Assembly: GCA_029244985.1 (NCBI GenBank)
Contig: JAQWQD010000041.1
Coordinates: 119,628 to 183,627, forward strand
DNA from: Gammaproteobacteria bacterium
Lineage (GTDB): Bacteria; Pseudomonadota; Gammaproteobacteria; Pseudomonadales; Pseudohongiellaceae
Length of the DNA: 64,000 nucleotides
Direction of reading: 5' to 3'
This document shows positions 34,884 through 43,943 of this stretch, one piece after another. Within the stretch, counting starts at the first letter, position 1. Each line of letters opens with the position of its first letter. Below the pieces are notes generated by a model. That model was not told the origin of the DNA, made no database searches, and saw nothing but the letters and a program-made list of their open reading frames with translations. Position numbers and translations under genes: made by a program.

Positions 34884-35342
34884 TTACTTCAGGTTTGAAT
34901 AATCGGTGGTGCTCATCATGTAGGCTTCAATAGAGAGAGGGACTGCATACTTCTCTCTTAATACTGCCCAAGCCGGATCGGCAGCAAAACCCGCCCATAC
35001 CTCTGTTCGATGTGCACGATCTCGATAGGCAAGCATCCAAACCAAAGTATTTGGATCATCTAAGCGCTGCCATACTGCCACAACTTCAGCCCCATGCTTT
35101 TCAAAAATTGCGACTTCTTCTTCACGGAAGCGTTGATGCAAATCATCAATACCACCTTTACCATCAACAGCAGGTTCAGCAGTGTACATTCGAAGCTCAA
35201 AACAACGTGCATCGGCACCTACATTCTTAGAAAACTCAGCCGATAAATGTGCAGCTGGTCCACAAGGCTGAGGTGCTTCTCCAGCGTTTGTATATCCAAC
35301 AAGTCCAATACTTAAAAGAACTGTAGCTAGAATTTTTTTCAT
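34884..35342 (-). CDS. Exported NIPSNAP-family protein
   Basis: A 152-residue protein with a signal peptide (about 1-20, ending TNAGE) and a NIPSNAP-type ferredoxin-like alpha/beta domain: CFELRMYTAEP, LHQRFREEEVAIFEKHGAEVVAVW, then LVWMLAYRDRAHRTEVWAGFAADPAW. NIPSNAP domains are of poorly known function and related to ABM-type dimeric barrels. ATG 35342 was chosen because AAGGAG lies six bases upstream; the longer frame to 35375 would run into the upstream methyltransferase stop. It is 29 bases downstream of that methyltransferase and probably in one operon. Confidence 0.88.
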   Translation of the reverse strand: MKKILATVLLSIGLVGYTNAGEAPQPCGPAAHLSAEFSKNVGADARCFELRMYTAEPAVDGKGGIDDLHQRFREEEVAIFEKHGAEVVAVWQRLDDPNTLVWMLAYRDRAHRTEVWAGFAADPAWAVLREKYAVPLSIEAYMMSTTDYSNLK

Positions 35343-35371
35343 AATTATCTCCTTGAACAAAATTACTGATT

Positions 35372-36133
35372 TCATTTTCTATAAAGCAATGCGAACTTGT
35401 CGGTCTTACCCTGAATGGCAGGATCAAATACACCGATGTCTAATGAGTCATTTTCATTGCTGTGTAAATTGGAACTGCGCACCAAGCTTAGACCTGCGCC
35501 TTCGGCTAAATCGCTAACAACACCTTCGTAGATTCGGTGCAATGTTCCACCAACAGCAGTACCCGCATCAGCCTGAGCGTCATGATCAATCGCGAGAAAT
35601 ACGCCACCCGGTTTTAGCACGCGTGCGATTTCTGAGAAAGTATCTTCAGGGTCTCCAAGATTCTGTCCACCAGGCTCGAACCATAATTCGTGAGGCCCAA
35701 GAATCCAGGTAACCATATCCACTGAACCATTAGGGGCTTCAAGCTCATCAAAATTTACACGGGTAAAAGTCACATTCGACAATCGATTGTCGGCTAAACG
35801 TGCTTGAACCGCTTCACCGTTAAAACCATCAAATGCAGGAGGGTTTTGCATGATGATATTGCCATTCGCACCAACGGCACGACTCATGATTTCGGTGTAA
35901 TAACCTCCTCCAGCTTCCATTTCCAAAATGGTCATACCTTCTTCGATTCCCGCAAAAGCGAGCACTTCGAGCGGCATACGACGGGCATCGTCAGCGGCAT
36001 CTGCACTAGGCCGATCTCCACTGTCAAGCGAACCCTGGACAAGGTCAGCAGAAGTCTGTGCTTGTGTCACTGCACTCGCTATAAGAATGCTCAAAATTGT
36101 GCCTGTACACAGCAATTTTCTGAATATATTCAT
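35372..36133 (-). CDS. Exported class I methyltransferase-fold protein
   Basis: A 253-residue protein with a clear signal peptide (about 1-25, ending VTQAQ) followed by a class I Rossmann methyltransferase fold. Motif I reads LEMEAGGGYYTEIMSRAVG, the acidic strand end and motif IV region are VDMVTWILGPHELWF, and motif VI is LKPGGVFLAIDH. SAM-dependent enzymes are not expected in the periplasm, where SAM is scarce, so the export signal is odd, although signal-peptide-bearing relatives are known in proteobacteria. ATG 36133 has GGAG six bases upstream. It is the first gene of a pair with NIPSNAP. Confidence 0.85.
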   Translation of the reverse strand: MNIFRKLLCTGTILSILIASAVTQAQTSADLVQGSLDSGDRPSADAADDARRMPLEVLAFAGIEEGMTILEMEAGGGYYTEIMSRAVGANGNIIMQNPPAFDGFNGEAVQARLADNRLSNVTFTRVNFDELEAPNGSVDMVTWILGPHELWFEPGGQNLGDPEDTFSEIARVLKPGGVFLAIDHDAQADAGTAVGGTLHRIYEGVVSDLAEGAGLSLVRSSNLHSNENDSLDIGVFDPAIQGKTDKFALLYRK

Positions 36134-36250
36134 ACAAAACTCCGGCCTTCTTCGGCTCAACAATAACAAAACTGATTCATGGTTCTAGAATTTCAACTAC
36201 GAACCCCGAGTGTATAGGAAAAACCTGAAAAAAAGCAGTCAGTAGAACTC

Positions 36251-36541
36251 CTATGGCCAAACTAAATGAGATAAATGAGGGACTCTTTCAACAAGTGGGA
36301 TTACCTTTGGCAAATAAAGTTCAGTAAATGCTTTGGCTTCTTTATGGCGCGCTAGATCGCCTTCTGTGCTCCATTGTTCTACTAACAGAAATTGAAGGTG
36401 ATCTGCCTGTGAATGATAAACCTCAAAGCGAGCACAACCGGGTTCCTCGCTAGACAGTCTCGCTTGCTCTGAGAGCAGTTCGACTACAGTTTCTACATCC
36501 TCTACATTCTTAACCTTTAGCATTACATTATTATAAATCAT
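36251..36541 (-). CDS. Antibiotic biosynthesis monooxygenase (ABM)-fold protein
   Basis: A 96-residue dimeric alpha/beta-barrel-type protein: MIYNNVMLKVKN opening strand, EPGCARFEVYHSQ, and FLLVEQWSTEGDLARHKEAKAF. The ABM fold covers small cofactor-free monooxygenases, autoinducer-2-degrading LsrG-like proteins and quinol oxidases; the exact role is open. I prefer the ATG at 36541, with GAGGAG ten bases upstream, over the ATG at 36562. It is 117 bases upstream of the exported methyltransferase on the same strand and divergent from the hydroxyacid oxidase. Confidence 0.85.
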   Translation of the reverse strand: MIYNNVMLKVKNVEDVETVVELLSEQARLSSEEPGCARFEVYHSQADHLQFLLVEQWSTEGDLARHKEAKAFTELYLPKVIPLVERVPHLSHLVWP

Positions 36542-36689
36542 CCAATCGATTCTCCTCTTCATGGTTCTAGTTTTGTTCTCGCGGAGAAGACTACCCTAAG
36601 TCAATAATTCCAACAATTTCCTTTGGTTTCTTTGTGTAGTAGAAAATTAAGGATAGAATCGCCTCCTACTCTGAAAAGTGAGCTTAGAA

Positions 36690-37844
36690 ATGTTCAGACG
36701 TCTTAAGAACTGTCACAACGTTGAAGACCTTCGGCTACTGGCAAAGCAACGGTTGCCAGGCCCCATTTTTCACTACATTGACGGAGCTGCCGATGACGAA
36801 GTGACTTATCGTCGCAACACTTCTGCTTTTGACGATTGTGACTTAGTACCGAATGTGCTCGCCGGAGTGGAAAATATTGACATGTCTGTAACGGTTATGG
36901 GCCAGAAACTAGCTATGCCAGTTTTTTGTTCGCCTACTGCTTTACAGAGACTGTTTCATCATGATGGGGAAAGAGCGGTCGCACGAGCAGCAGAGAAATT
37001 CGGAACAATGTTTGGAGTATCTGCATTAGGCACTGTTGCTCTGAAAGAGATTGGCGATATGATTTCGACACCAAAGCTTTTTCAGTTTTACTTTCACAAA
37101 GATCGCGGACTGAATGATGCGATGGTGGAGAGGGCACAAGAAGCAGGATTTAATGCGCTTGCTTTAACAGTAGACACAATTACTGGCGGTAATCGTGAAC
37201 GCGATCTTTATACAGGGTTCACTTCCCCTCCCCGCTTAAGCTTAAGAAGCCTAATGAGTTTTGTTGTTCACCCGAGTTGGGCACTTAATTATTTCTTTCG
37301 TGAAGCATTCGAATTAGCGGAGTTAAAAGATTTTGTCCAGCAGGGATCTAATGTTGCAGTATCAATAGGGGATTACTTCGCCGAGATGCTAGATCAGTCT
37401 ATGAACTGGGCAGACGCTGAGGCATTGCGTGCGAAATGGAATGGGCCTTTTTGTTTAAAAGGCGTGATGAGCGTTGCCGATGCAAAAAAAGCTGTCGACA
37501 TCGGCGCGGATGCAATCATGGTGTCCAACCATGGTGGTAGACAGCTAGACGGTTCTCGTTCTCCCTTCGATCAAATCAGTGAAATTAGTGACGCTGTTGG
37601 TGACAAGATCGATGTCATTCTTGATGGCGGCGTACGCCGCGGAACTCATGTACTAAAAGCAATAGCTGCAGGTGCAAAAGCTTGTTCTGGCGGACGTATG
37701 TACCTCTACTCTCTAGCTGCAGCAGGGCAACCTGGAGTAGAAAAAGCACTAAAGAATCTTAGAACTGAAATCGAACGTGATATGAAATTATTAGGTGTAA
37801 CAAATATTGCCCAGATTGACAGGACGATGCTTCGTTATAGATAG
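36690..37844 (+). CDS. FMN-dependent alpha-hydroxy-acid dehydrogenase (LldD-like)
   Basis: A 384-residue full-length member of the L-lactate dehydrogenase/glycolate oxidase family. The N-terminal VEDLRLLAKQRLPGPIFHYIDGAADDE is characteristic. The FMN site includes SPTALQRLFH, FQFYFHKDR, the LKGVMS Lys, the catalytic His in VSNHGGRQLD and DGGVRRGTHVLKAIAAGA. It oxidises an L-2-hydroxy acid to the 2-oxo acid and could feed the respiratory chain. A GTG at 36678 and ATG at 36690 are both possible starts; ATG is preferred because homologues begin just before the FxxLK helix. A split-barrel flavoprotein gene follows. Confidence 0.92.
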   Translation: MFRRLKNCHNVEDLRLLAKQRLPGPIFHYIDGAADDEVTYRRNTSAFDDCDLVPNVLAGVENIDMSVTVMGQKLAMPVFCSPTALQRLFHHDGERAVARAAEKFGTMFGVSALGTVALKEIGDMISTPKLFQFYFHKDRGLNDAMVERAQEAGFNALALTVDTITGGNRERDLYTGFTSPPRLSLRSLMSFVVHPSWALNYFFREAFELAELKDFVQQGSNVAVSIGDYFAEMLDQSMNWADAEALRAKWNGPFCLKGVMSVADAKKAVDIGADAIMVSNHGGRQLDGSRSPFDQISEISDAVGDKIDVILDGGVRRGTHVLKAIAAGAKACSGGRMYLYSLAAAGQPGVEKALKNLRTEIERDMKLLGVTNIAQIDRTMLRYR

Positions 37845-37923
37845 CAGGATTGAAGTACTCCCTCTAAGCTAATTATATTTCTAAATTTTTCTTAAAAAAA
37901 AGATCACATTAGTGGTAAGAACA

Positions 37924-38589
37924 ATGCCTCCAATTTCTCCTCAAGCTAAAACACGAATTTTGCGCGGTGACAATCGTGCAGAATATGGAAAAGAATCGAT
38001 AGCACAAGTTCTCGATTCAAGCTTCCTTTGTCACGTTGGATTTACTGTGAATGGTGAAGCCCGGGTTATACCAACAGCTTATGTACGCGTAGACGATGCA
38101 GTCTATCTGCACGGGCATCTTAAAAACCAGATGATGAATGCATTACTGGATGGTCAGACTGCGAGTATTTGTGTCACTTTACTAGATGGTTTGGTTCTAG
38201 CAAGATCCGGATTCAAACACTCGGTGAACTTTCGTTCTGTTACATTGTTCGGTAAAGCCGAAAAAGTTGCAGATGACGAGAAAGAAGATCTATTGGATAT
38301 CTTAGTAGACTATATGGTGCCCGGTCGTGCTTCACAGATCCGGCCACCGACGCCACAAGAGCTAAATGCGACTTTAGTATTGCGTATTCCTATCGATGAA
38401 GCGGCGGCGAAGATTCGAACCGGGCCTCCTTTGGACAAAGAACCTGATTATGAAACAGATGTTTGGGCAGGGGTTATTAATCTCGAGACTCATATTGCTG
38501 AGGTAGAAAATTGTCCAGATCTTAAAGAAGGCATTGAGCTTCCCGAACATATTGATTCCTACCTATCGCAAAAGAAAATCTTTGTTTAG
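37924..38589 (+). CDS. Pyridoxamine 5'-phosphate oxidase-like FMN-binding protein (NimA/COG3467 type)
   Basis: A 221-residue split-barrel protein. The family signature is ILDSSFLCHVGFTVNGEARVIPTAYVRVDDAVYLHG with the following HLKNQMMNAL, and the VNFRSVTLFGKAEKV strand. COG3467 proteins bind FMN or haem and reduce or hold small substrates such as nitro compounds; exact function unknown. ATG 37924 was chosen over GTG 37912; neither has a strong ribosome binding site. It lies 79 bases after the hydroxyacid oxidase and may be in one operon with it. Confidence 0.88.
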   Translation: MPPISPQAKTRILRGDNRAEYGKESIAQVLDSSFLCHVGFTVNGEARVIPTAYVRVDDAVYLHGHLKNQMMNALLDGQTASICVTLLDGLVLARSGFKHSVNFRSVTLFGKAEKVADDEKEDLLDILVDYMVPGRASQIRPPTPQELNATLVLRIPIDEAAAKIRTGPPLDKEPDYETDVWAGVINLETHIAEVENCPDLKEGIELPEHIDSYLSQKKIFV

Positions 38590-38636
38590 ATTAGTTTGTT
38601 ATAAATTGATTTGTTTTATCAAATGAGAAAAAGCTG

Positions 38637-39170
38637 ATGAGAAAAGTTCTGGAGTCGATTTGCATTGCAATTGGAACAGTTGCTTTAGCCATAAGCCTTT
38701 TTTTTATCTACATGCGATCCCATGATGGGCCAGTTGAATTTATTCCTTGGTTTACTATTAGCACCGGTGGTCCCTTTCGTAGCGGCGAGCTCTCAGCATC
38801 TCCGGACAATTGGGCTTTCCTTAAGGATAGAGAAGAGATTGAAATGGAAACCCTTAATCTCGGGACGACCAAAACTATTTGGATTTCTATTGTTGACGGA
38901 CGCATGTTTGTGGCAAGCGGTCGTCGACAAACTTGGTATGGCCAGCTTTGGAAACAATGGCCAAAGCGACTCTCGGATGATGATCGAATTATCTTGAGAG
39001 TAGATGACACGCTTTACGAACAGAGACTGGTGCCTATCACAGAAGGTGAAATTATATTGCCTGTTTTACGGGAATCTTGGCGCAAGTACGGAAGAGGGTC
39101 AGAACCGACTTCTGACGCGGCTGTAACGCAAGAGTTTATGTGGTTGTTTGAAATCGTAAATCGCGTCTAA
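38637..39170 (+). CDS. Membrane-anchored hypothetical protein, possibly flavin split-barrel-related
   Basis: A 177-residue protein with one N-terminal transmembrane helix (about 7-26) and a soluble, probably periplasmic domain. The segment TKTIWISIVDGRMFVASGRRQTWYGQLWKQWP resembles strands of nitroreductase/DUF2255-type split barrels, but the match is weak and I do not assign a function. It follows the PNPOx-like gene by 47 bases. Its TAA abuts the TAG of the convergent quinoprotein gene with no gap. Confidence 0.6.
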   Translation: MRKVLESICIAIGTVALAISLFFIYMRSHDGPVEFIPWFTISTGGPFRSGELSASPDNWAFLKDREEIEMETLNLGTTKTIWISIVDGRMFVASGRRQTWYGQLWKQWPKRLSDDDRIILRVDDTLYEQRLVPITEGEIILPVLRESWRKYGRGSEPTSDAAVTQEFMWLFEIVNRV

Positions 39171-41516
39171 CTAATCAGGCAATCGATAAGCGAACACATA
39201 TCCACCCAAGGGATCTTCATCTTCTGCCGCTAAAGGCTCGTAACCAGAACCTCTTGTTGAATTAAATACCGGCACCACGACAATTAGCGTCTGCTTGCCT
39301 TCCGGCGACAGATAAGTCATTGGTGTCCCCTGAGCCGTAAAAGGGATAGGTTCGTTCCATAATTCCTGCCCATCAAATAACCCCGTCGCTCGAACAGTAT
39401 TATCGAATGCTCCTGCGCTAAAAATTAGTCCGCCTGCCGTGGTTACAGTACCGCCAGTTTGCGGTGTTCCAACAGTTAGAGGGAGGCGAGTTGGAATATT
39501 AAGTGGGCCAGTTTCCTTAGCGGTTCCGATAGGCTTTTGCCAGAGAAGTTCTTTAGTTTCTAAATCCACAACGCCAATTGTGCCGTAAGGTGGTTGCATA
39601 CAAGGTACATGCAATGGTGACATAAAGCGCTGAGTCCTGTGGCTATAGGGCGTCCCTAGCTGACTACCCAGGACTCCTTCGGGCAACTGGTCTCTCGGAA
39701 TCAAAGTTAATTGATTTGCCATGTAGAGCGGATTAACAATCATAAGATTATTCGCCTCGTCTACACTAATGCTGCCCCAGTTAAAACCACCGGTAGCGCC
39801 TGGGTTTTGCAAAATTGTGCCTACGCCCGGCACAGTAAAATGTCCTTCGTAGCGCATCTTTCGATATTCAATGCGGCACCAAAGCTGGTCTAGTGGAGTA
39901 ATTCCCCACATCTTAGATTCATCCAATTGCATCCGCCAAATTGGTAAGTCCATTGTGAACGGCTGCGTAGCGGCAACATAATCTTCCGGCACACCTCCAG
40001 TTTGTGGAACCGGTAGTTCCTCAATATCGAATAGCGGTTCGCCGGTTTCACGATTTAAAACGAAAATCTCCCCTCGCTTCGTTGGTTGCACTAACGCCTT
40101 AATTTTTTCGCCATTTTCGCCAGGCAAATCGATTAACGTAGGTTGCGAAGGTACATCGTAGTCCCAGATATCATGATGTACCGTCTGATAAGACCAGCGA
40201 ATGTTTCCAGAGGCTCCATCAATCGCAACTACAGAGCTTGCGTACTGGTCGCTGACTTCCATCCGCAGGCCCCCAAAATAATCAGGAGTTTCATTCCCAG
40301 TTGGCGCAAAAATCAGACCCAGATCTTCATCCACACTGAAAAGAGACCAAACATTAGGAGTCCCTCGGGTGTAAACTTCACCCCGCAAAGGTTCAGTAGT
40401 AATTCCGGGACGACCCATATCCCAAGCCCAGGCAAGTTCTCCATTAATAGCATTGAAAGCTCGGACTACTCCGGATGGAGGACCAACGGACCGATTATCT
40501 AGAACCCAACCACCAACTACCGCATTACCACTCACAATTCCTGGAGGTGAAGTTTGAAAGTTTGCGATGCGCGGATCATTACCCATACCAATGGTTAAAT
40601 TAACTTCTCCCTGATCACCGAAACTAGAGCAACGCTCGCCAGTAAGCGCATCCACGGCAATTAAGCGTGCATCGGTTGTATTAGTTAGGATCCGCTCCTG
40701 GCATTCACCATTATATTCAGGTGGCGCTTCATAGTAAGAAACTCCTCGGCAACCCGTTGTGAAATACCGAGATTGAGACAAATGTTCTGAATCTATTAAA
40801 GGATCAAATTGCCAAGCGAGCTCTCCGCTCTCCGCATTCAATGCTAGTATGCGGTTGCCGCCTGTACACATGAATAATAACTCTCCCACCATTAGGGGCG
40901 TTGCCTTAAATGCACCGCCTGCGCCCGTACGATAAGTCCAAGCTAACTCCAGACCTTCCACATTGTCGGTATTAATCTGATCTAAAGGCGAGTAACGGGT
41001 ACCCTTTTCTGAATTGCCGTAACTAGGCCAATCGGTAGCAGAGTTAATTGTGTTAATGCCGCTACGGGCGGACATTTCGCTCACTTCATAGCCAGTGCCA
41101 TCTACAAAAGCGAAAACAATGATAACTAGCGATAGCGGAACAGCTGCTTTCGCAATAGAAGATGCGAAAAGAGGGGGAGGATTACCACTATAAAGTAAAT
41201 TTCTTTGCCAAGGCGTTAAAAGCCAACTACCCAGAACAGCAAAAGGCAATATTCGCGGTGCCAAGGCCCAGAGATTTGTCCCTGCCTCCATAAAAGACCA
41301 GGCTATGGTCAAAAATAATAAGATCGCATAAACAAGCGACCCTTGCGGGTCTTCATGCCAAAAGCACCAACCAGAATAAGCCAACGCGAGACCTGCTACT
41401 AAGTAGTATAGAGAGCCTCCCAAGAATAAAAGTTGTAGTCCTCCAAGCACTAGAGGAAAAGCAATTACGAATAAAATAATTGAAAATATCTTAGATGTAT
41501 TTATCTTAGTTTCCAC
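39171..41516 (-). CDS. Membrane-bound PQQ glucose dehydrogenase-type quinoprotein, copy 2
   Basis: A 781-residue paralog of the enzyme at 31356-33713, with the same five-helix N-terminal membrane part (about 10-150) and PQQ propeller. Matching landmarks are WPSYGNSEKGTRYSPLDQIN, FKATPLMVGELLFMCTGGN, RGVSYYE, VHHDIWDYDVPSQPTLIDL and PTKRGEIFVLNRETGEP. It should oxidise aldoses or related polyols and reduce ubiquinone. The start is a GTG with AAGGGA upstream. It is the second gene of an operon behind an NHL propeller (32-base gap). The two copies have opposite orientation and quite different neighbours, so this is not a fresh tandem duplication. Confidence 0.93.
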   Translation of the reverse strand: METKINTSKIFSIILFVIAFPLVLGGLQLLFLGGSLYYLVAGLALAYSGWCFWHEDPQGSLVYAILLFLTIAWSFMEAGTNLWALAPRILPFAVLGSWLLTPWQRNLLYSGNPPPLFASSIAKAAVPLSLVIIVFAFVDGTGYEVSEMSARSGINTINSATDWPSYGNSEKGTRYSPLDQINTDNVEGLELAWTYRTGAGGAFKATPLMVGELLFMCTGGNRILALNAESGELAWQFDPLIDSEHLSQSRYFTTGCRGVSYYEAPPEYNGECQERILTNTTDARLIAVDALTGERCSSFGDQGEVNLTIGMGNDPRIANFQTSPPGIVSGNAVVGGWVLDNRSVGPPSGVVRAFNAINGELAWAWDMGRPGITTEPLRGEVYTRGTPNVWSLFSVDEDLGLIFAPTGNETPDYFGGLRMEVSDQYASSVVAIDGASGNIRWSYQTVHHDIWDYDVPSQPTLIDLPGENGEKIKALVQPTKRGEIFVLNRETGEPLFDIEELPVPQTGGVPEDYVAATQPFTMDLPIWRMQLDESKMWGITPLDQLWCRIEYRKMRYEGHFTVPGVGTILQNPGATGGFNWGSISVDEANNLMIVNPLYMANQLTLIPRDQLPEGVLGSQLGTPYSHRTQRFMSPLHVPCMQPPYGTIGVVDLETKELLWQKPIGTAKETGPLNIPTRLPLTVGTPQTGGTVTTAGGLIFSAGAFDNTVRATGLFDGQELWNEPIPFTAQGTPMTYLSPEGKQTLIVVVPVFNSTRGSGYEPLAAEDEDPLGGYVFAYRLPD

Positions 41517-41548
41517 ACTTCACAATCCCTTTTTGAACACCCAACGTT

Positions 41549-42658
41549 CTACTTTCTAACCCATTTCTGCAGGCAACCGCCGGAAGGGCTCACATCACAA
41601 CCCCCGGTTAATCCGGCAAAAATATTGCCAAGATTATCTGCCGCCATTCCTTCTGGGCGCGTGCCTGGCACAAAATATTGTAAAGACCCGTTTACTTGGC
41701 CAATACGAATTCCCACTTGAAAACCAGGGTTACGGGCAACCGAACCGGGACCTCCCTCTGGTGAAATAGCAGGCCCCGGTAAATCACCACCGGACTCAGA
41801 ATCTGCAACAACGAGAGTGCCGTCTTCGAGAACTGTAATTCCACTGGGTCGACCAAAATGGCGCCAGTCGTCAAGGAAGTTTAAGTCTTGATCCAAAACC
41901 ACTACGCGATTATTAGACCGATCTCCAACAAACAGGCGACCCTCTGCGTCGTAGGCTAGGGTATGAGGGCCCATGAACTCACCTGGACCTGATCCCATTC
42001 TTCCTACTTCTCGAACAAAATCCCCTTCCGGCGTGATAACGACTAGTCGATCGCCGTCTTGTTGTGCGTTGGAAGGTCGTGGCCAGTGTCCATCAGCAAT
42101 CACGATATTGCCATCAGGCATTAACGCGCATGCTGTCGGCCCAATGAAAGTCGTTTCACTCGCTCGAGATTCACCCGCCACACCGAGACTAAGCAGATGC
42201 TCTCCATCTTGAGAAAATTTATGAATTTGAAATCCTCTTCCAGCAGTGGAAGGGTCGTCGCCAAAAGGGCCACTGTCGCCGGCCCAAAGATTGCCATCAT
42301 CGTCCATGCAAAATCCATGGGCCTGCACAATCATGCCGTCACCAAAACTCCTGGTTATCTCTCCGTCCGCATTAATATAGTTAATTGGCGGCTCAGAGCG
42401 GAACATCATCCAGAGCCCACCAGTATCGTCAGGGATTAAACCTATAGCTGCTCCCCATTCCTGGCCTGGCAAGAGGGACGGCCAGTTTTCAATCAATTCA
42501 TAGGGATTGTCCATGGTGCTGCTAGATCGCCGAGAAAGCTCTTTGTTCTTGAGCAATTCCGCTGCAGAACTAGACTGAGCCGAGGCTGCATTTACAAAAA
42601 ACCCGGCGAAATAAAATCCTAATATAAGTGTTAGGATATTTTTAAGTTGGTTAGTCAT
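41549..42658 (-). CDS. Exported NHL-repeat beta-propeller protein, copy 1
   Basis: A 369-residue secreted protein with a signal peptide (about 1-27, ending ASAQ) and a six-bladed NHL propeller. Repeat phrases are AHGFCMDDDGNLWAGD, GPTACALMPDGNIVIADG, GPHTLAYDAEGRLFVGDRSNNRVVVLDQD, FGRPSGITVLEDGTLVVAD and PEGMAADNLGNIFAG. Two related propellers lie at 47335-48399 and 49232-50272. The family includes the amidating lyase fold (PAL), but its metal-site residues cannot be checked by eye. It leads an operon with the membrane quinoprotein copy 2, so it may bind or present that enzyme's substrate. Confidence 0.87.
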   Translation of the reverse strand: MTNQLKNILTLILGFYFAGFFVNAASAQSSSAAELLKNKELSRRSSSTMDNPYELIENWPSLLPGQEWGAAIGLIPDDTGGLWMMFRSEPPINYINADGEITRSFGDGMIVQAHGFCMDDDGNLWAGDSGPFGDDPSTAGRGFQIHKFSQDGEHLLSLGVAGESRASETTFIGPTACALMPDGNIVIADGHWPRPSNAQQDGDRLVVITPEGDFVREVGRMGSGPGEFMGPHTLAYDAEGRLFVGDRSNNRVVVLDQDLNFLDDWRHFGRPSGITVLEDGTLVVADSESGGDLPGPAISPEGGPGSVARNPGFQVGIRIGQVNGSLQYFVPGTRPEGMAADNLGNIFAGLTGGCDVSPSGGCLQKWVRK

Positions 42659-42770
42659 AGTGAAAACCTGTTGTTATGTTATAGGTTTACTATCCATATT
42701 GAGTGTTAATATCGATGGAGAGCGTATCAATAAATATTTCTAAGACGCAGGAATGAGATCAATAACGCAG

Positions 42771-42793
42771 CCTGGCTGTAAAATACAACCAGG
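42771..42793 (-). terminator. Hairpin downstream of PDLQGxW paralog 5
   Basis: On the minus strand CCTGGTTGT pairs with ACAGCCAGG (one T-G wobble) over a five-base AT loop, about 40 bases past the gene's stop. No strong T-tract follows, so support is moderate. Confidence 0.45.
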
Positions 42794-42833
42794 AATGAAG
42801 TGGTAATTTTACTGGGTGTTGTTCGCATGAAAA

Positions 42834-43844
42834 TTATAGCTCACCTTCAGCAGCCATTCTTTCTTCCACGCGCGCTCCACGCAGAATATTTTCCATTCCA
42901 TAATTTCCCTCATGGCAGCCATATTCATAAAGCAGGCCTGCTACTTTCGTCATAGAAACTATAGCCGTAAATTTATCCATATAAGTAGCCGCGTCATCAA
43001 TAGTGAATTCATAATCGACAGTATAGGGTCCAACCCGTGTAAATTTTTCTGTTAATAGCTTTTCGTATGATGTACCAGCCTGACCAAAGCTTGACGACAA
43101 ACCATTGAAGTTTTGCGTAACAACAACCAAGGTATCGCCGTCCCAATAACCACGAGAATCGCCAGTATAAAAACGAATGTCTTCGTTCAAAGCCTGCAAT
43201 TCTTCTGCAGAATCATAAAGCGGCACAATTCGGGCATCATGGATCATTTCAGTCATTAATACTGCAGTGTCTTTGTTTTGAAATATTTGGACATTATTGT
43301 TGTAAAGACTTGGGATCATCGGAGGGCCAGCATTGAAGCCAATGATGCAGCGTTCGGATAAGCCGCGATCTTCAGGACCATCAGCGCCAATTCCTCCGGC
43401 CGAAATTCTCACTGGGCGAGTATCATTAGTAGTGACACCACCATAGACGCCCTGTCGCGCGACAACGCCTTCCTGCAACTCAGGTACTCGACCATCTGTG
43501 GGGTAGACAATGTGCGAGGTTCTTACATTTCCGCCAATGCCGGCGTTTTCAATCCAGAAATCATTGTAGGATCCATCAACACCTTCAATATTTAACGCAG
43601 CATCAGAATTTGCATCCGCCTCGGCTCTGCGGCGAGCAGCTTCTTCTACTTCTTCCAGAGTCAGGAATTGACGATCGCCGTAGCGGCTTGGCCGTTGCAT
43701 CGGGACGTTCGACGAAAAATTCCAGACTCCCTGCAAGTCCGGTTGACCCCACTCGGTCCGTGGCACTTCATAATCTTGAGCGACTGAGCCCAGGGGGAAA
43801 ATGCTTACTAAAACAAGCGAAATCAATGAGCTAATTGTTTTCAT
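42834..43844 (-). CDS. PDLQGxW-motif secreted protein, paralog 5 (function unknown)
   Basis: The product of 336 residues has a signal peptide (about 1-22, ending SVAQ). Full set of family blocks: RTEWGQPDLQGVWNF, YPTDGRVPE, GPEDRGLSERCIIGFNAGPP, TEMIHDARIVPL, GDSRGYWDGDTLVVVT, FTIDDAATYMDK and GCHEGNYGM. It is close to paralogs 2 and 3. The ATG at 43844 has GGAG six bases upstream; the ATG at 43859 has none. It is divergent from nothing directly, but lies between an NHL/quinoprotein operon and another quinoprotein at 44526. No enzyme activity can be inferred. Confidence 0.87.
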   Translation of the reverse strand: MKTISSLISLVLVSIFPLGSVAQDYEVPRTEWGQPDLQGVWNFSSNVPMQRPSRYGDRQFLTLEEVEEAARRRAEADANSDAALNIEGVDGSYNDFWIENAGIGGNVRTSHIVYPTDGRVPELQEGVVARQGVYGGVTTNDTRPVRISAGGIGADGPEDRGLSERCIIGFNAGPPMIPSLYNNNVQIFQNKDTAVLMTEMIHDARIVPLYDSAEELQALNEDIRFYTGDSRGYWDGDTLVVVTQNFNGLSSSFGQAGTSYEKLLTEKFTRVGPYTVDYEFTIDDAATYMDKFTAIVSMTKVAGLLYEYGCHEGNYGMENILRGARVEERMAAEGEL

Positions 43845-43943
43845 GGGATGCTCCGTCATCTGGATTTTCTAATTGGCGATACGATAGCTTATTCATGCCG
43901 GCTATTCACTCAATTTTTAACACATTAACTATTTGGACACCAT

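Noticed and set aside
31356..41516. Calling the two membrane quinoproteins lanthanide-dependent from their D-x-D motif
   Set aside because: The same D-x-D is normal in Mg/Ca-dependent membrane glucose dehydrogenases.
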